Source of the DNA: Tolypothrix sp. NIES-4075
GTDB lineage: Bacteria; Cyanobacteriota; Cyanobacteriia; Cyanobacteriales; Nostocaceae
Direction of reading: 5' to 3'
Assembly: GCF_002218085.1 (NCBI RefSeq)
Contig: NZ_BDUC01000004.1
Coordinates: forward strand, 403,852 to 467,851
DNA: 64,000 nt
In this document: in pieces, positions 32,764-42,502 of the stretch
Position numbering within the stretch: position 1 is the stretch's first letter
Layout of the letters: the number at the start of each line of letters is the position of its first letter
Position numbers and translations under genes: made by a program
The notes under the pieces: model-generated
Database searches by the model: none
Told to the model about the DNA's origin: nothing
What the model saw: the letters and a program-made list of their open reading frames with translations, nothing else

Positions 32764-33318
32764 ATGTCAGAAACGCAAACTTTGTTACGGAATTTTGGTC
32801 AGGTTTATGACAATCCTGTACTACTGGATCGCAGTGTAACCGCACCAGTTTGCGAAGGATTTAACGTTGTCTTAGCTAGTTTCCAGGCACTGTACTTGCA
32901 GTACCAAAAACATCATTTTGTAGTAGAAGGTGCAGAATTCTACTCACTACATGAGTTTTTTAGCGAAAGCTACGAACAAGTTCAAGGACACGTCCATGAT
33001 GTCGGAGAGCGCTTAGATGGATTAGGCGGTGTGCCAGTTGCTACCTTCAGCAAATTAGCAGAATTATGCTGTTTTGAACCTGAGTCTGATGGCGTATATT
33101 CTTGCCGCCAAATGGTAGAACACGACTTAGCAGCAGAACAAGCTATGATTAGCTTAATTCGCCGCCAAGCCGCTCAGGCAGAGAGTTTAGGCGACCGTGC
33201 CACACGGTATTTGTACGAAACAATTCTCTTAAAAACTGAAGAAAGAGCTTATCATTTGGCTCACTTCCTAGCTAAAGATAGCTTAACTTTAGGCTTTGTC
33301 CAACCTGCTCACAACTAA
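32764..33318 (+). CDS. dps: Dps family ferritin-like protein with atypical ferroxidase residues
   Basis: A 184-residue Dps: four-helix bundle with KHHFVVEGAEFYSLHEFFSESYEQV at about 50-74 and HVHDVGERLDGLGGVP at about 76-92. Dps dodecamers oxidise Fe2+ with H2O2 and store iron, sometimes binding DNA. Aligned by eye to E. coli Dps, the first two His ligands (H51, H63) and E82 are kept. D67 is replaced by Ser and D78 by His, as I recall for the cyanobacterial Dps4-type group. The ribosome binding site is strong. A terminator follows at 33396. It is divergent from a small Fe-S operon. Confidence 0.9.
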   Translation: MSETQTLLRNFGQVYDNPVLLDRSVTAPVCEGFNVVLASFQALYLQYQKHHFVVEGAEFYSLHEFFSESYEQVQGHVHDVGERLDGLGGVPVATFSKLAELCCFEPESDGVYSCRQMVEHDLAAEQAMISLIRRQAAQAESLGDRATRYLYETILLKTEERAYHLAHFLAKDSLTLGFVQPAHN

Positions 33319-33395
33319 CACGCTCATCATCTAGAGTCATCTAGCTTAGGTTGAACAAAAAGTTGTCAGCACTTTTTCTTAAAAAAATATAAAAC

Positions 33396-33437
33396 ATGGC
33401 AGAGAGCTAAATATATAACTCTCTGCCATTTTAATTT
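33396..33437. terminator. Bidirectional-looking terminator after dps
   Basis: ATGGCAGAGAG at 33396-33406 pairs with CTCTCTGCCAT at 33419-33429, followed by TTTAATTT on the plus strand and preceded by an A-rich run, so it could work in both directions. It is 78 bp beyond the dps stop. Confidence 0.85.
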
Positions 33438-33871
33438 AAGTAAATATTAAAACACAATATTTAACGTTAAAAATTTTTTGCTTTAGCTAATTAATAAATA
33501 TTTTTATTTAAGTCTAAACCTTATTCTAAAAAATCAAATTAAATATTTTAGAAAAAAATTCTTTATCTTGAGAAAAATTACTAAATTAAACAAAAATAAT
33601 TTGCAAGTAAGTTGTAAGTTTTCCGATGATAATTAAATAAATTTAGGCATACAAAAGGGGAATGGATAATGCGGAATGGGGGATGGGGAGAGGGGGAGAC
33701 AGGGGGAAAGAATTATTCTCCTTGTCCCCTTCCCTGCCCCCCTGTCCCCCTGCCCCCTCCCCCTCCCCTTATGTCATCAAACCTGGAGAAGTTGATAATA
33801 AACAATATGAGTTAGGGTAAAGAACCTTAAAATAATCAGGATTTCTATTCTCATATTGCAGAGTAACGACT
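33438..33871. other. AT-rich gap and G-rich/AAAGAATTATT/C-rich element upstream of carB
   Basis: 33438-33650 is very AT-rich with no gene. 33655-33775 holds GGGGAATGG-type units, the GGGGGAAAGAATTATTCTCC core and CCCCCTGTCC units, another copy of the dispersed element. The carB start follows at 33872 without a strong ribosome binding site. Confidence 0.6.
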
Positions 33872-36800
33872 ATGCCCCGCCGTGATGACCTCAGGAAAAT
33901 TCTATTGTTAGGCTCTGGTCCTATCGTGATTGGACAAGCTTGTGAGTTTGACTACTCAGGTACGCAAGCTTGTAAAGCGCTGCGAGAAGAAGGTTATGAA
34001 GTGGTGCTGGTAAATTCTAACCCAGCGACAATCATGACCGATCCGGAAACAGCCGATCGCACGTACATCGAACCGCTAACCCCAGAGTTAGTCGAAAAAG
34101 TAATCGTTAAAGAACGTCCCGACGCTCTACTACCAACGATGGGAGGACAAACCGCTCTCAACATCGCTGTAGCTTTGGCGAAAAGTGGTGCCCTAGAAAA
34201 GTACAATGTCGAGTTAATCGGCGCTAAACTCCCGGCAATCGAAAAAGCCGAAGATAGAAAACTGTTTAACGAAGCGATGGATAAAATTGGGGTGAACGTG
34301 TGCCCTAGCGGTACAGCCTCAACCTTAGAAGAATCAAAAGCGATCGCTCGGAAAATTGGCTCCTATCCTTTAATTATCCGTCCAGCCTTTACGATGGGTG
34401 GCACCGGTGGCGGTATCGCCTATAATCAAGAAGAATTTGAAGAAATGGCACAAACGGGTATTGATGCTAGTCCCGTTTCCCAAATTCTCATCGATCAGTC
34501 TTTACTCGGCTGGAAAGAATACGAACTCGAAGTCATGCGCGATTTAGCAGATAACGTGGTGATTATCTGCTCAATCGAAAACATTGACCCAATGGGTATC
34601 CACACCGGCGACTCAATTACCGTCGCTCCGGCACAAACCCTGACTGATAAAGAATATCAGCGCCTGCGGGATATGGCAATCAAAATCATCCGCGAAATTG
34701 GCGTAGAAACTGGCGGTTCTAATATCCAGTTTGCCGTCAATCCCGTAAATGGGGATGTAGTTGTCATTGAAATGAATCCCCGTGTTTCCCGCAGTTCGGC
34801 TTTGTCTTCTAAAGCTACAGGCTTTCCCATCGCTAAAATGGCTGCAAAGCTTGCCGTAGGCTACACCTTGGATGAAATCAAAAATGATATCACCAAGAAA
34901 ACACCCGCCTCCTTTGAGCCGACAATCGACTATGTGGTAACAAAAATACCCAGGTTCGCCTTTGAAAAGTTCCCTGGTTCCGAACCGGTGCTGACTACCC
35001 AGATGAAATCGGTAGGGGAAGCAATGGCGATTGGACGGACTTTTAACGAATCCTTTCAAAAAGCGCTGCGATCGCTTGAAACCGGTCGCGCTGGTTGGGG
35101 TTGCGACATTAAAGAGAAACTACCCAGTGGCGAACAAATTCGCGCTCAATTGCGGACTCCGAACCCGGAGCGCATTTTCTCTGTGCGTCATGCGATGCTA
35201 TCGGGAATAACTCTTGAGGAAATCTACGAATTAACAGGGATTGACCCTTGGTTCCTAGATAAAATGCAGCAACTGCTGGAAACTGAGAAATTCCTCAAGC
35301 GCACACCATTGCAGCAATTGACAAAAGAGCAGATGTATGCAGTAAAGCAAGATGGATTTAGCGATCGCCAAATTGCCTATGCAACCAAAAAGAACGAAGA
35401 TGAAGTTCGGGCGTATCGCAAACAACTAGGCGTGATTCCAGTTTACAAAACAGTGGACACCTGCGCCGCCGAGTTTGAAGCGTTTACTCCTTACCATTAT
35501 TCCACCTACGAAGACGAAAGCGAGATAATGCCAACCACCAAGCCGAAGGTGATGATTTTGGGTGGTGGTCCAAACCGGATTGGACAGGGAATTGAGTTTG
35601 ACTATTGTTGTTGTCACGCTGCCTATGCTTTAAAGGGCGCAGGTTATGAGACAATTATGGTCAACTCCAACCCGGAGACAGTCTCGACAGATTACGATAC
35701 AAGCGATCGCCTTTACTTTGAGCCATTGACCAAAGAAGATGTTCTTAACATCATCGAAGCGGAAAACCCGGTTGGGGTGATTGTCCAATTTGGTGGACAA
35801 ACACCATTGAAGTTGGCGATACCGTTACAGGAGTATTTAAACCGGGAAGAGACAAAGAGCGGGAAGATTAATACTCGCATTTGGGGTACTTCCCCTGATT
35901 CTATCGACATGGCAGAAAATCGGGAGCGGTTTGAGAAGATTCTCAACGAGTTAAATATAGCTCAACCGGCAAATGGTATGGCGCGGAGTTACGAAGATGC
36001 GCTGATTGTTGCCAAACGGATTGGTTATCCGGTGGTAGTGCGTCCTAGCTACGTGTTGGGAGGACGAGCGATGGAAATCGTCTATTCTGATACAGAATTA
36101 GAACGCTACATGAAATTTGCGGTGCTGGTGGAACCGGAACATCCAATTTTGATTGATAAATTTTTAGAAAATGCAATTGAAGTTGATGTGGATGCGATCG
36201 CCGACCATAGCGGAAGGGTAGTAATTGGTGGCATCATGGAACACATCGAGCAAGCGGGTATTCACTCAGGAGACTCCGCTTGTTCTTTACCGTCGATTTC
36301 CTTACCACCAGCGGTTCTTGAGCAAATTCGCACCTGGACAACCCAGTTAGCCCAAGCGTTATCGGTAGTCGGGCTGATGAACATTCAATTTGCTGTGATT
36401 GGCGCTCAAGGCTATTCTCCGCAAGTTTACATTTTAGAGGCAAACCCCCGTGCTTCGCGCACAGTGCCATTTGTTTCTAAAGCTACTGGCGTACAACTTG
36501 CTAAATTAGCATCCTTAGTTATGTCCGGTAAAACTTTAGAGGAATTAGGTTTCACTCAAGAAGTGATACCAAAACACATTGCCGTGAAAGAAGCAGTATT
36601 ACCGTTTAATAAATTTCCTGGTACAGACACAATTTTGGGACCAGAAATGCGTTCTACCGGTGAAGTGATGGGAATTGACACCGACTTTGGACGCGCCTAT
36701 GCCAAAGCAGAAATTGGTGCTGGCGAACGTTTACCATTAACAGGAACCGTGTTTGTTTCAATGAGCGATCGCGATAAAACCCCCACAGTTGATGTCGTTA

Positions 36801-37141
36801 GGGAATTTATCGAATTAGGCTTTACCGTCATGGCTACACAAGGTACACGTAAAGTCCTGCAAGATCATAACTTAAACGTTGAGTTAGTTTTGAAACTCCA
36901 TGAAGGTCGTCCTCACGTCGTAGACGCGATCAAAAACCAGAAAATCCAGCTTATCATCAACACACCTTCCGGGGAAGAAGCTCAAACTGACGCTAGATTA
37001 ATTCGTCGCACAGCCTTAGGCTACAAAATCCCCATCATCACCACCATCGCCGGCGCCAAAGCCACCGTCGCTGCCATCCGTTCTTTACAAAGCACAACCT
37101 TAGATGTGAAAGTCATCCAAGAGTACAACGCAGTTAGTTAG
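33872..37141 (+). CDS. carB: Carbamoyl-phosphate synthase large subunit
   Basis: CarB makes carbamoyl phosphate from bicarbonate, ammonia (from CarA) and two ATP, feeding arginine and pyrimidine synthesis. The 1089-residue protein has both halves: an N-terminal pre-ATP-grasp with ILLLGSGPIVIGQACEFDYSG, the first ATP-grasp with RPAFTMGGTGGGIAYN and EMNPRVSRSSALSSKATG, and the repeated second half with ILGGGPNRIGQGIEFDYCC, RPSYVLGGRAME and EANPRASRTVPFVSKATG. The C-terminal MGS-like regulatory domain includes FVSMSDRDKTPTVD. Full length; carA is elsewhere. Confidence 0.98.
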   Translation: MPRRDDLRKILLLGSGPIVIGQACEFDYSGTQACKALREEGYEVVLVNSNPATIMTDPETADRTYIEPLTPELVEKVIVKERPDALLPTMGGQTALNIAVALAKSGALEKYNVELIGAKLPAIEKAEDRKLFNEAMDKIGVNVCPSGTASTLEESKAIARKIGSYPLIIRPAFTMGGTGGGIAYNQEEFEEMAQTGIDASPVSQILIDQSLLGWKEYELEVMRDLADNVVIICSIENIDPMGIHTGDSITVAPAQTLTDKEYQRLRDMAIKIIREIGVETGGSNIQFAVNPVNGDVVVIEMNPRVSRSSALSSKATGFPIAKMAAKLAVGYTLDEIKNDITKKTPASFEPTIDYVVTKIPRFAFEKFPGSEPVLTTQMKSVGEAMAIGRTFNESFQKALRSLETGRAGWGCDIKEKLPSGEQIRAQLRTPNPERIFSVRHAMLSGITLEEIYELTGIDPWFLDKMQQLLETEKFLKRTPLQQLTKEQMYAVKQDGFSDRQIAYATKKNEDEVRAYRKQLGVIPVYKTVDTCAAEFEAFTPYHYSTYEDESEIMPTTKPKVMILGGGPNRIGQGIEFDYCCCHAAYALKGAGYETIMVNSNPETVSTDYDTSDRLYFEPLTKEDVLNIIEAENPVGVIVQFGGQTPLKLAIPLQEYLNREETKSGKINTRIWGTSPDSIDMAENRERFEKILNELNIAQPANGMARSYEDALIVAKRIGYPVVVRPSYVLGGRAMEIVYSDTELERYMKFAVLVEPEHPILIDKFLENAIEVDVDAIADHSGRVVIGGIMEHIEQAGIHSGDSACSLPSISLPPAVLEQIRTWTTQLAQALSVVGLMNIQFAVIGAQGYSPQVYILEANPRASRTVPFVSKATGVQLAKLASLVMSGKTLEELGFTQEVIPKHIAVKEAVLPFNKFPGTDTILGPEMRSTGEVMGIDTDFGRAYAKAEIGAGERLPLTGTVFVSMSDRDKTPTVDVVREFIELGFTVMATQGTRKVLQDHNLNVELVLKLHEGRPHVVDAIKNQKIQLIINTPSGEEAQTDARLIRRTALGYKIPIITTIAGAKATVAAIRSLQSTTLDVKVIQEYNAVS

Positions 37142-37211
37142 TGCTTGAGGGGAAGAGGGAAGCCAAATTACTTCCCTCTCCTCCTTTGTGTCCTACCGTG
37201 TACACACAACT

Positions 37212-37305
37212 CGGAAAAACCTCACCCTCGCTTTACCCTGCGGGTAAATCTTTCCCTCTCCTTATTAAGGAGAGGGATGTCCGAAGGACAGGGTGAGGTT
37301 TTCCG
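37212..37305. repeat. Second cloverleaf-like multi-hairpin element
   Basis: A closing stem pairs CGGAAAAACCTCACCCT (37212-37228, one bulged A) with AGGGTGAGGTTTTCCG (37290-37305). Inside lie three hairpins: TACCC-TGC-GGGTA at 37234-37246, the perfect 37254-37276 (CCCTCTCCTT/AAGGAGAGGG), and TGTCC-GAA-GGACA at 37279-37291. It resembles in plan, not in sequence, the element at 233-324. It sits between the convergent carB and exoprotein genes. Confidence 0.75.
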
Positions 37306-37379
37306 AGGTTTGGGGTGATTTAATTATTTGTGTACACCACGATACCTTTGCGTCTCTGCTACGAGTGCGTGAGACACTC

Positions 37380-40133
37380 TTACGGCACAATACACTTAAC
37401 CTGATTAGAACCCACACCCTCAGAACTTGCATTCGCAGCAATCAGCGTAACTTCCCCTTTTTTCTCATCAAACACCCACCCAGTAGCAGGTACGATCGCC
37501 ACACCTTCAGCAGTTTTGCGAACCGATCGCGTAACACCGGGACTGCGTGAAACAGGTAACACCGACAATCGAGTATCTGACCACACCACATCACTACTGA
37601 GGAAGTCATCAGGGCTAGGAGGTAAACCACCGCGTCCGGTAACGATAAATTCGCTCCCCTTTTTACCAAAAGCCGAACAGCTTTCAGCCACTAAAGATGG
37701 CGTATTAACTACATTTGTTGGTAGATTAATAAACCCACGATTGGGGTCAACATAGAGTGTATTTATATCGACAACCCCATTAATTCCTCCACCTTTTGAA
37801 GATGCTGTAATATCACTTTGTGAGGTTGGTTGTTGCCGTGACTGGATGCCAAAAATACCTTGGGCGTTGATTGTGACAGTGCCTCCATTACCTGAGAAAG
37901 CATTTGCCGTGATATCGCTATTTTCTTGCGGTACAGCAACAATAAAGCCTGCATCAATATTAATATTGCCACCATTACCACTAAATTTACCATTACCCGC
38001 AGTCGCAGAAATTTGGCTACCACGACGCAGCAGCAGTAAATCTGGTACTTGTAGCGTGATATTGCCGCCATTACCGGATGCAGATTGTGCGTTGAGTTTG
38101 CCACGGTTGTCTAGGGTAACTCTAGGTGAGGTGACGATAATATCTCCAGCAGTACCCGTCGGACTTTGGGAGTTAACGAACAAGCCAGTGTTAATGTTTG
38201 AACTGCTACTAGAAATGGTGAAAAAATCAGCAGCATTAACTTTGATTGTGCCTGCATTCCCTTGTCCAAATGTTGAGGCAGCAAGTTGAGCGCCATTTTG
38301 TAATGAGAAAGAACCAGAATCGATAGTAATGTTACCACCATTGCCTTGTGTCCCCGTTTCCACAAAGCTGAGAATCCCACTGTTTCTCCCAGCAATATCA
38401 ACTGACTCAGTAACTTTAATATTGACATTCCCCGCATCCCCCCGTCCTGCTGGACCGGTATTAGATGCACGACGAGTAATGGTTAGCAGTTGAGCGCCAT
38501 CAATTAGTGATAGTGTTGCAGCATTGATGTCGATATTGCCACCCTTACCTACACCTCCTGATTCCACTGTGCTGAGGATGCTAGCATTTGCAAGGGAAAC
38601 AGCATCAAGTGCCCGCACTGTCACATTCCCCGCATTCCCTTGTCCCAATGTTGAGGTTTGAACTTGAGCCAGATCGCGTAACGAGAACGAACCAGAATTG
38701 ATAGTAATGTTACCCCCATTGCCTTGTGTCTCCGTTTCCACTGCGCTGCTAATCCCACTGGGGAAACCGTTTTTATTTCCAGCAATATCAACAGCGCCAG
38801 TAACATTAACATTGACATTCCCCGCATCCCCCCGTCCTGCAGGACCGGTAGCAGATGCACGACGAGTAAGGGTTTGCAGTTCAGCGCTATCAATTAGTGA
38901 TAGTGTTGCAGCGTTGATATCGATATTGCCACCCTTACCCACACCCCCTGCTTCCACCGTGCTAAGGATGTCACCGTTTGCAAGGTCAACAGCATCTGTT
39001 GCACGCACTGTCACATTCCCCGCATTGCCTTGTCCAAAAGTTGAGTCAACAAGTTGAGCGCCATCTTGTAACAACAAAGAACCAGAATCGATAGTAATAT
39101 TACCCCCATTGCCTTTTGAACCCAAACGCACAAGATTACGAACTCCCCTTTGAGTGCCTGCAACTTTGATTTCCCCGGTAGCATTCAGCGTAATATCTCC
39201 CGCAACAGTTTCAGGTGTCCCCAAACCTTGCCCAATACCAGCACTTAAAAAACTTCCTTCTAAAATCTCTAGATTCCTGGCATTGACTGCAATATTACCG
39301 CCACCAGCGCCTTCTACATCTATACCTGCTTGATTGGTAAGGGATACCTCAGATCGCCCAACATTATCAGGAAATATCAAGCTGAGATTATCGCCATCTA
39401 CACCCAGAAAGACAGTACCAGCTTGGGTCAATCCTCCTAACTCAACTCGTCCACCATAAGCATTTAATTGCCCACCATCCATGCTGACATTACCACCCAC
39501 CAGCAGCAAACTTTTTCCATCTGGTACTCGTAAACCAAATGCGTTTAAGCCTGCTGGGTCTATACCTGCTGGTGCAACTGAGTTATTTTGAATCGCTGCG
39601 TTTTGATTAATCTGATTAAACAACAACGCTGAAGGATTAATAGTCAACAACGGTGAAGGGATATTTTTATCAGTAGCGCTAAAAAATCCCAGGTTTCCAA
39701 ATTGCAGTGCATTCGCTGTACTCGCTACAAACGACCCACCAACATTTAATGAAGCATTTGGACCAAAGACAATTCCACTGGGATTAATCAAAAACAGGTT
39801 GACGTTAGCACTGTTGGTGGAAATTAAACCATCAATCATTGAGGCACCGCCACCAGTGACACGAGATAATATATTTCTGATATTTCCAGCACTCTCAAAG
39901 TTGGCTATCTCCCCCATATTCAGGTTAAATTTACCAAAGCTCTGAAATAAATTACTCCCTACTGTTTGACCGGCTGACTGGGGAATTGTGTATACCGGAC
40001 CAGTTAAAGTTTGTGCCGGACTGAGCGTGCCATCTATGGTGATACTCTGTGCTAATACGCTAGTTGCAGTGGCGATCGTCCCACTTGCAGCTAAAATTAC
40101 CGCCCTTCGTAAGTATTTGCAACTTTTAGTCAT
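37380..40133 (-). CDS. Filamentous haemagglutinin-type exoprotein with TPS secretion domain
   Basis: A 917-residue secreted beta-helix protein. A signal peptide (1-29) ends near SVLAQS. The two-partner-secretion domain covers about 30-260, with NLFLINPSGIVFGPNASLNVGGSFVAS as the NPxG hallmark. The rest is a beta-helix of repeated turns, where phrases such as GNGGNITI and QGNAGNVTVRA recur about every 20-25 residues, and a larger unit of about 125 residues is repeated between 410 and 640. The C-terminus has a Cys pair (AESC, VKCIVP). It should be exported by a TpsB pore not seen here, and serve adhesion or surface functions. The nucleotide-level repetition suggests unequal crossover. Confidence 0.9.
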   Translation of the reverse strand: MTKSCKYLRRAVILAASGTIATATSVLAQSITIDGTLSPAQTLTGPVYTIPQSAGQTVGSNLFQSFGKFNLNMGEIANFESAGNIRNILSRVTGGGASMIDGLISTNSANVNLFLINPSGIVFGPNASLNVGGSFVASTANALQFGNLGFFSATDKNIPSPLLTINPSALLFNQINQNAAIQNNSVAPAGIDPAGLNAFGLRVPDGKSLLLVGGNVSMDGGQLNAYGGRVELGGLTQAGTVFLGVDGDNLSLIFPDNVGRSEVSLTNQAGIDVEGAGGGNIAVNARNLEILEGSFLSAGIGQGLGTPETVAGDITLNATGEIKVAGTQRGVRNLVRLGSKGNGGNITIDSGSLLLQDGAQLVDSTFGQGNAGNVTVRATDAVDLANGDILSTVEAGGVGKGGNIDINAATLSLIDSAELQTLTRRASATGPAGRGDAGNVNVNVTGAVDIAGNKNGFPSGISSAVETETQGNGGNITINSGSFSLRDLAQVQTSTLGQGNAGNVTVRALDAVSLANASILSTVESGGVGKGGNIDINAATLSLIDGAQLLTITRRASNTGPAGRGDAGNVNIKVTESVDIAGRNSGILSFVETGTQGNGGNITIDSGSFSLQNGAQLAASTFGQGNAGTIKVNAADFFTISSSSSNINTGLFVNSQSPTGTAGDIIVTSPRVTLDNRGKLNAQSASGNGGNITLQVPDLLLLRRGSQISATAGNGKFSGNGGNINIDAGFIVAVPQENSDITANAFSGNGGTVTINAQGIFGIQSRQQPTSQSDITASSKGGGINGVVDINTLYVDPNRGFINLPTNVVNTPSLVAESCSAFGKKGSEFIVTGRGGLPPSPDDFLSSDVVWSDTRLSVLPVSRSPGVTRSVRKTAEGVAIVPATGWVFDEKKGEVTLIAANASSEGVGSNQVKCIVP

Positions 40134-40849
40134 TTCGGTATCTGCCTCCCCAATGCCCTTAAGTAGTTTTCGGAAATTTTTGATGCGCGATCGCTAAAAT
40201 TACAATAAAGCGGGTTTTCTACTTAAACGCAAGGTGATAATATTTGTTGATAAATACCTAGTCATCAAGTCGATTTATTCAAAAAATCAACTTGATGCAA
40301 CATTTTGCTGCTATTGGGTTAGAAGATGTCCTATCTTCTTTTTCTGCTTGCCTCAATCGGTAATGAACCTGCCTCGAAAGTCAAATTTATCCTAGTTAGT
40401 CCCCACTCCCCCAGTCTCCAGGCTAAGATTGTTAATTTTTTTTAAGCAATCTTAGGGACTTGTGTTGACCCTAGATAGATTTATTAAATGAGCCTCTAGA
40501 AAGCTTTAGGGAAATATTAGTCTTTCACTAAAGGAAAGAATAAGGAAATTTTATCGTGCCATCTAGTCAAAATATTCTCATAAATGTTACAATTATTAAT
40601 ACCAAAAAGATAGTAAATATGTTGTATTAGCTACTTTTTATCTAACTCTAGACACTTGCAACCAAGGAAAAACAATTGTACCTTCGTTGCAGTAAACAAC
40701 TAAATATGAATATTATTACCAGTGTTGCTTGAGGTGTATAAGTAGTAAATTAGTTTCTGGGATTCTCAAAGATACTGAGTAACGCCGGCAATACATGCAT
40801 TTATCATTTCACCCTACCGTAAAACCCACCATTACCAAAGAGTAGCGCC
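40134..40849. other. Intergenic region upstream of the sigma factor
   Basis: 716 bp without a gene. A hairpin CTAAGATTG (40423-40431) / CAATCTTAG (40447-40455) encloses a T8 run and could not act as a usual terminator. The rest is AT-rich and may hold the sigma-factor promoter; I could not identify one with confidence. No ribosome binding site stronger than AGAGTAG precedes the ATG. Confidence 0.5.
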
Positions 40850-41806
40850 ATGAAGACCGCTCAGACAGCCACAGACCTAGTGCGGACTTACCTGCGTGAG
40901 ATTGGCCGCGTGCCACTCTTAAGCCACGAGGAGGAGATATGTTATGGCAAACAGGTGCAACGTGCAACTGCTTTGTATGAGGTAAGGGAGTCGCTTTTGA
41001 TGAAGTTAGGTCATGAACCGACTTTAGAAGAGTGGGCAAAAGCGACAGAGTTAGAACCAGAAGAGTTGAACGAAGCGATCGCCATTGGTGAAATAGCCAA
41101 GCGTAAAATGGTAGAAGCGAATTTGCGACTAGTGGTATCCGTTGCCAAAAAGTACATCAAGCGCAACGTCGATTTACTCGATTTAATCCAAGAAGGTAGC
41201 ATTGGGATGCAGCGCGGCGTAGAAAAATTTGACCCCACCAAAGGTTATAGATTTTCCACTTATGCTTATTGGTGGATTCGCCAAGCCATCACGCGAGCGA
41301 TCGCTGAAAAAGCTCGCACCATCCGCCTACCGATCCACATTACCGAAAAACTGAATAAAATCAAAAAAGCACAGCGGCATTTATCCCAAAGACTAGGACG
41401 CGCTCCATCAGCTGCTGAACTAGCACAAGAATTAGAATTAACCCCCAAGCAAGTACGAGAATATCTAGAAAAAGCTCGTCTGCCCCTATCACTCGATTTG
41501 CGGTTAGGAGATAATTATGATACCGAACTCGGAGAAATGTTAGAAGATCCAGGAGCTTCTCCAGAAGAGTTCGTCATGCAATCTTCTCTATCTTTTGACT
41601 TAGACCGTCTCATGGCAGACCTTACCCCACAACAGCGAGAAGTTCTCACCCTCCGCTTCGGATTAACCGATGGACAAGCGCTTACTCTTGCCAGAATCGG
41701 TGAACTTTTGAACATCAGCCGCGAACGAGTACGGCAAATCGAACGCGAAGCTCTAACAAAACTTCGCAAATCTAAAGCAAATATGGGTGAATATTTGGCA
41801 AGTTAG
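40850..41806 (+). CDS. RNA polymerase sigma factor, sigma-70 group 2
   Basis: A 318-residue primary-like sigma factor without the long N-terminal region 1.1. Region 1.2 appears as TDLVRTYLREIGRVPLLSHEEEI. Region 2 has NLRLVVSVAKKYIKR, DLIQEGSIGM and the -10-binding YRFSTYAYWWIRQAITRAI. Region 3 has RLPIHITEKLNKIKKA. Region 4.2 has LARIGELLNISRERVRQIEREAL. Cyanobacteria have several such SigB to SigE-type factors for nutrient, dark or stress control. Which one this is cannot be read safely. It stands alone, followed by repeat DNA. Confidence 0.93.
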   Translation: MKTAQTATDLVRTYLREIGRVPLLSHEEEICYGKQVQRATALYEVRESLLMKLGHEPTLEEWAKATELEPEELNEAIAIGEIAKRKMVEANLRLVVSVAKKYIKRNVDLLDLIQEGSIGMQRGVEKFDPTKGYRFSTYAYWWIRQAITRAIAEKARTIRLPIHITEKLNKIKKAQRHLSQRLGRAPSAAELAQELELTPKQVREYLEKARLPLSLDLRLGDNYDTELGEMLEDPGASPEEFVMQSSLSFDLDRLMADLTPQQREVLTLRFGLTDGQALTLARIGELLNISRERVRQIEREALTKLRKSKANMGEYLAS

Positions 41807-42157
41807 TGGTTGGGTGTTAGTTGTTAGTGGTTGGGTGTTAGTTGTTGGTTGACGGTTAACAGTCAACAGTCAACAGTTATCAACTATCCACTATCCACCA
41901 TCCACTATCAACTATCAACGCTCCCACCATCCACCATCCACCATCCACTAACCACTAACCACTACCTACTACCAACTAACCAACGAGGTGAGAAACTACG
42001 CTGCTTTTGGTACGGTTACACCGACTCCCAGATGAGAAGTAACTTGTTACATTAGTTGACAGGAACAGACTACAGGCTGCTTAGTCAAATATAATACAAG
42101 CTTTTACTATTCAATTTACAAACACCGCACATAGCTGTGGTAGTAAAGGAGGCAAAC
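41807..42157. repeat. TTAGTGGTTGGGTG and CCACTATCCA tandem repeats
   Basis: From the sigma-factor stop to about 41985 the DNA is made of units TTAGTTGTTAGTGGTTGG followed by complementary CCACCATCCACTATCAACT units. They could pair to a long stem. After that 170 bp of unique DNA ends with AAAGGAGG, the ribosome binding site of the next gene. Confidence 0.75.
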
Positions 42158-42502
42158 GTGAGTAACTCATCCAATCAAGTCTCAGAATTCTTTAACAGTG
42201 AGCCAGAAACTAGCGAAGTGCTGTGGCAGTACGTTAAAGCCTTAAGTCCAGAGACAATTACCCAGCTATCCAAACCCAATTCTCCAGAAGTCTTTCAAGT
42301 AATGGAGCGCAATATTGTCGGGCTGTTGGGAAACCTGCCTGCGGAACACTTTGGTGTGACTATTACAACCAGCCGGGAAAGTTTGGGTAGGCTTCTTGCC
42401 TCTGCAATGATTAGTGGTTATTTCTTGCGTAATGCCGAACAGAGAATGAACTTTGAAATGGCATTGCAGGGAACTGAAACTAACAACACCGAGAACGACT
42501 AA
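42158..42502 (+). CDS. DUF760 family protein
   Basis: A 114-residue soluble protein with the DUF760 pattern: LWQYVKALSPETITQLSKP near residue 22, then VFQVMERNIVGLLGNLP and ESLGRLLASAMISGYFLRNAEQRM. DUF760 proteins occur in cyanobacteria and plastids; their role is unclear to me. I place the start at the GTG at 42158 because AAAGGAGG lies 6 bases upstream; an in-frame GTG at 42137 would put that site inside the gene. Confidence 0.85.
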   Translation: MSNSSNQVSEFFNSEPETSEVLWQYVKALSPETITQLSKPNSPEVFQVMERNIVGLLGNLPAEHFGVTITTSRESLGRLLASAMISGYFLRNAEQRMNFEMALQGTETNNTEND

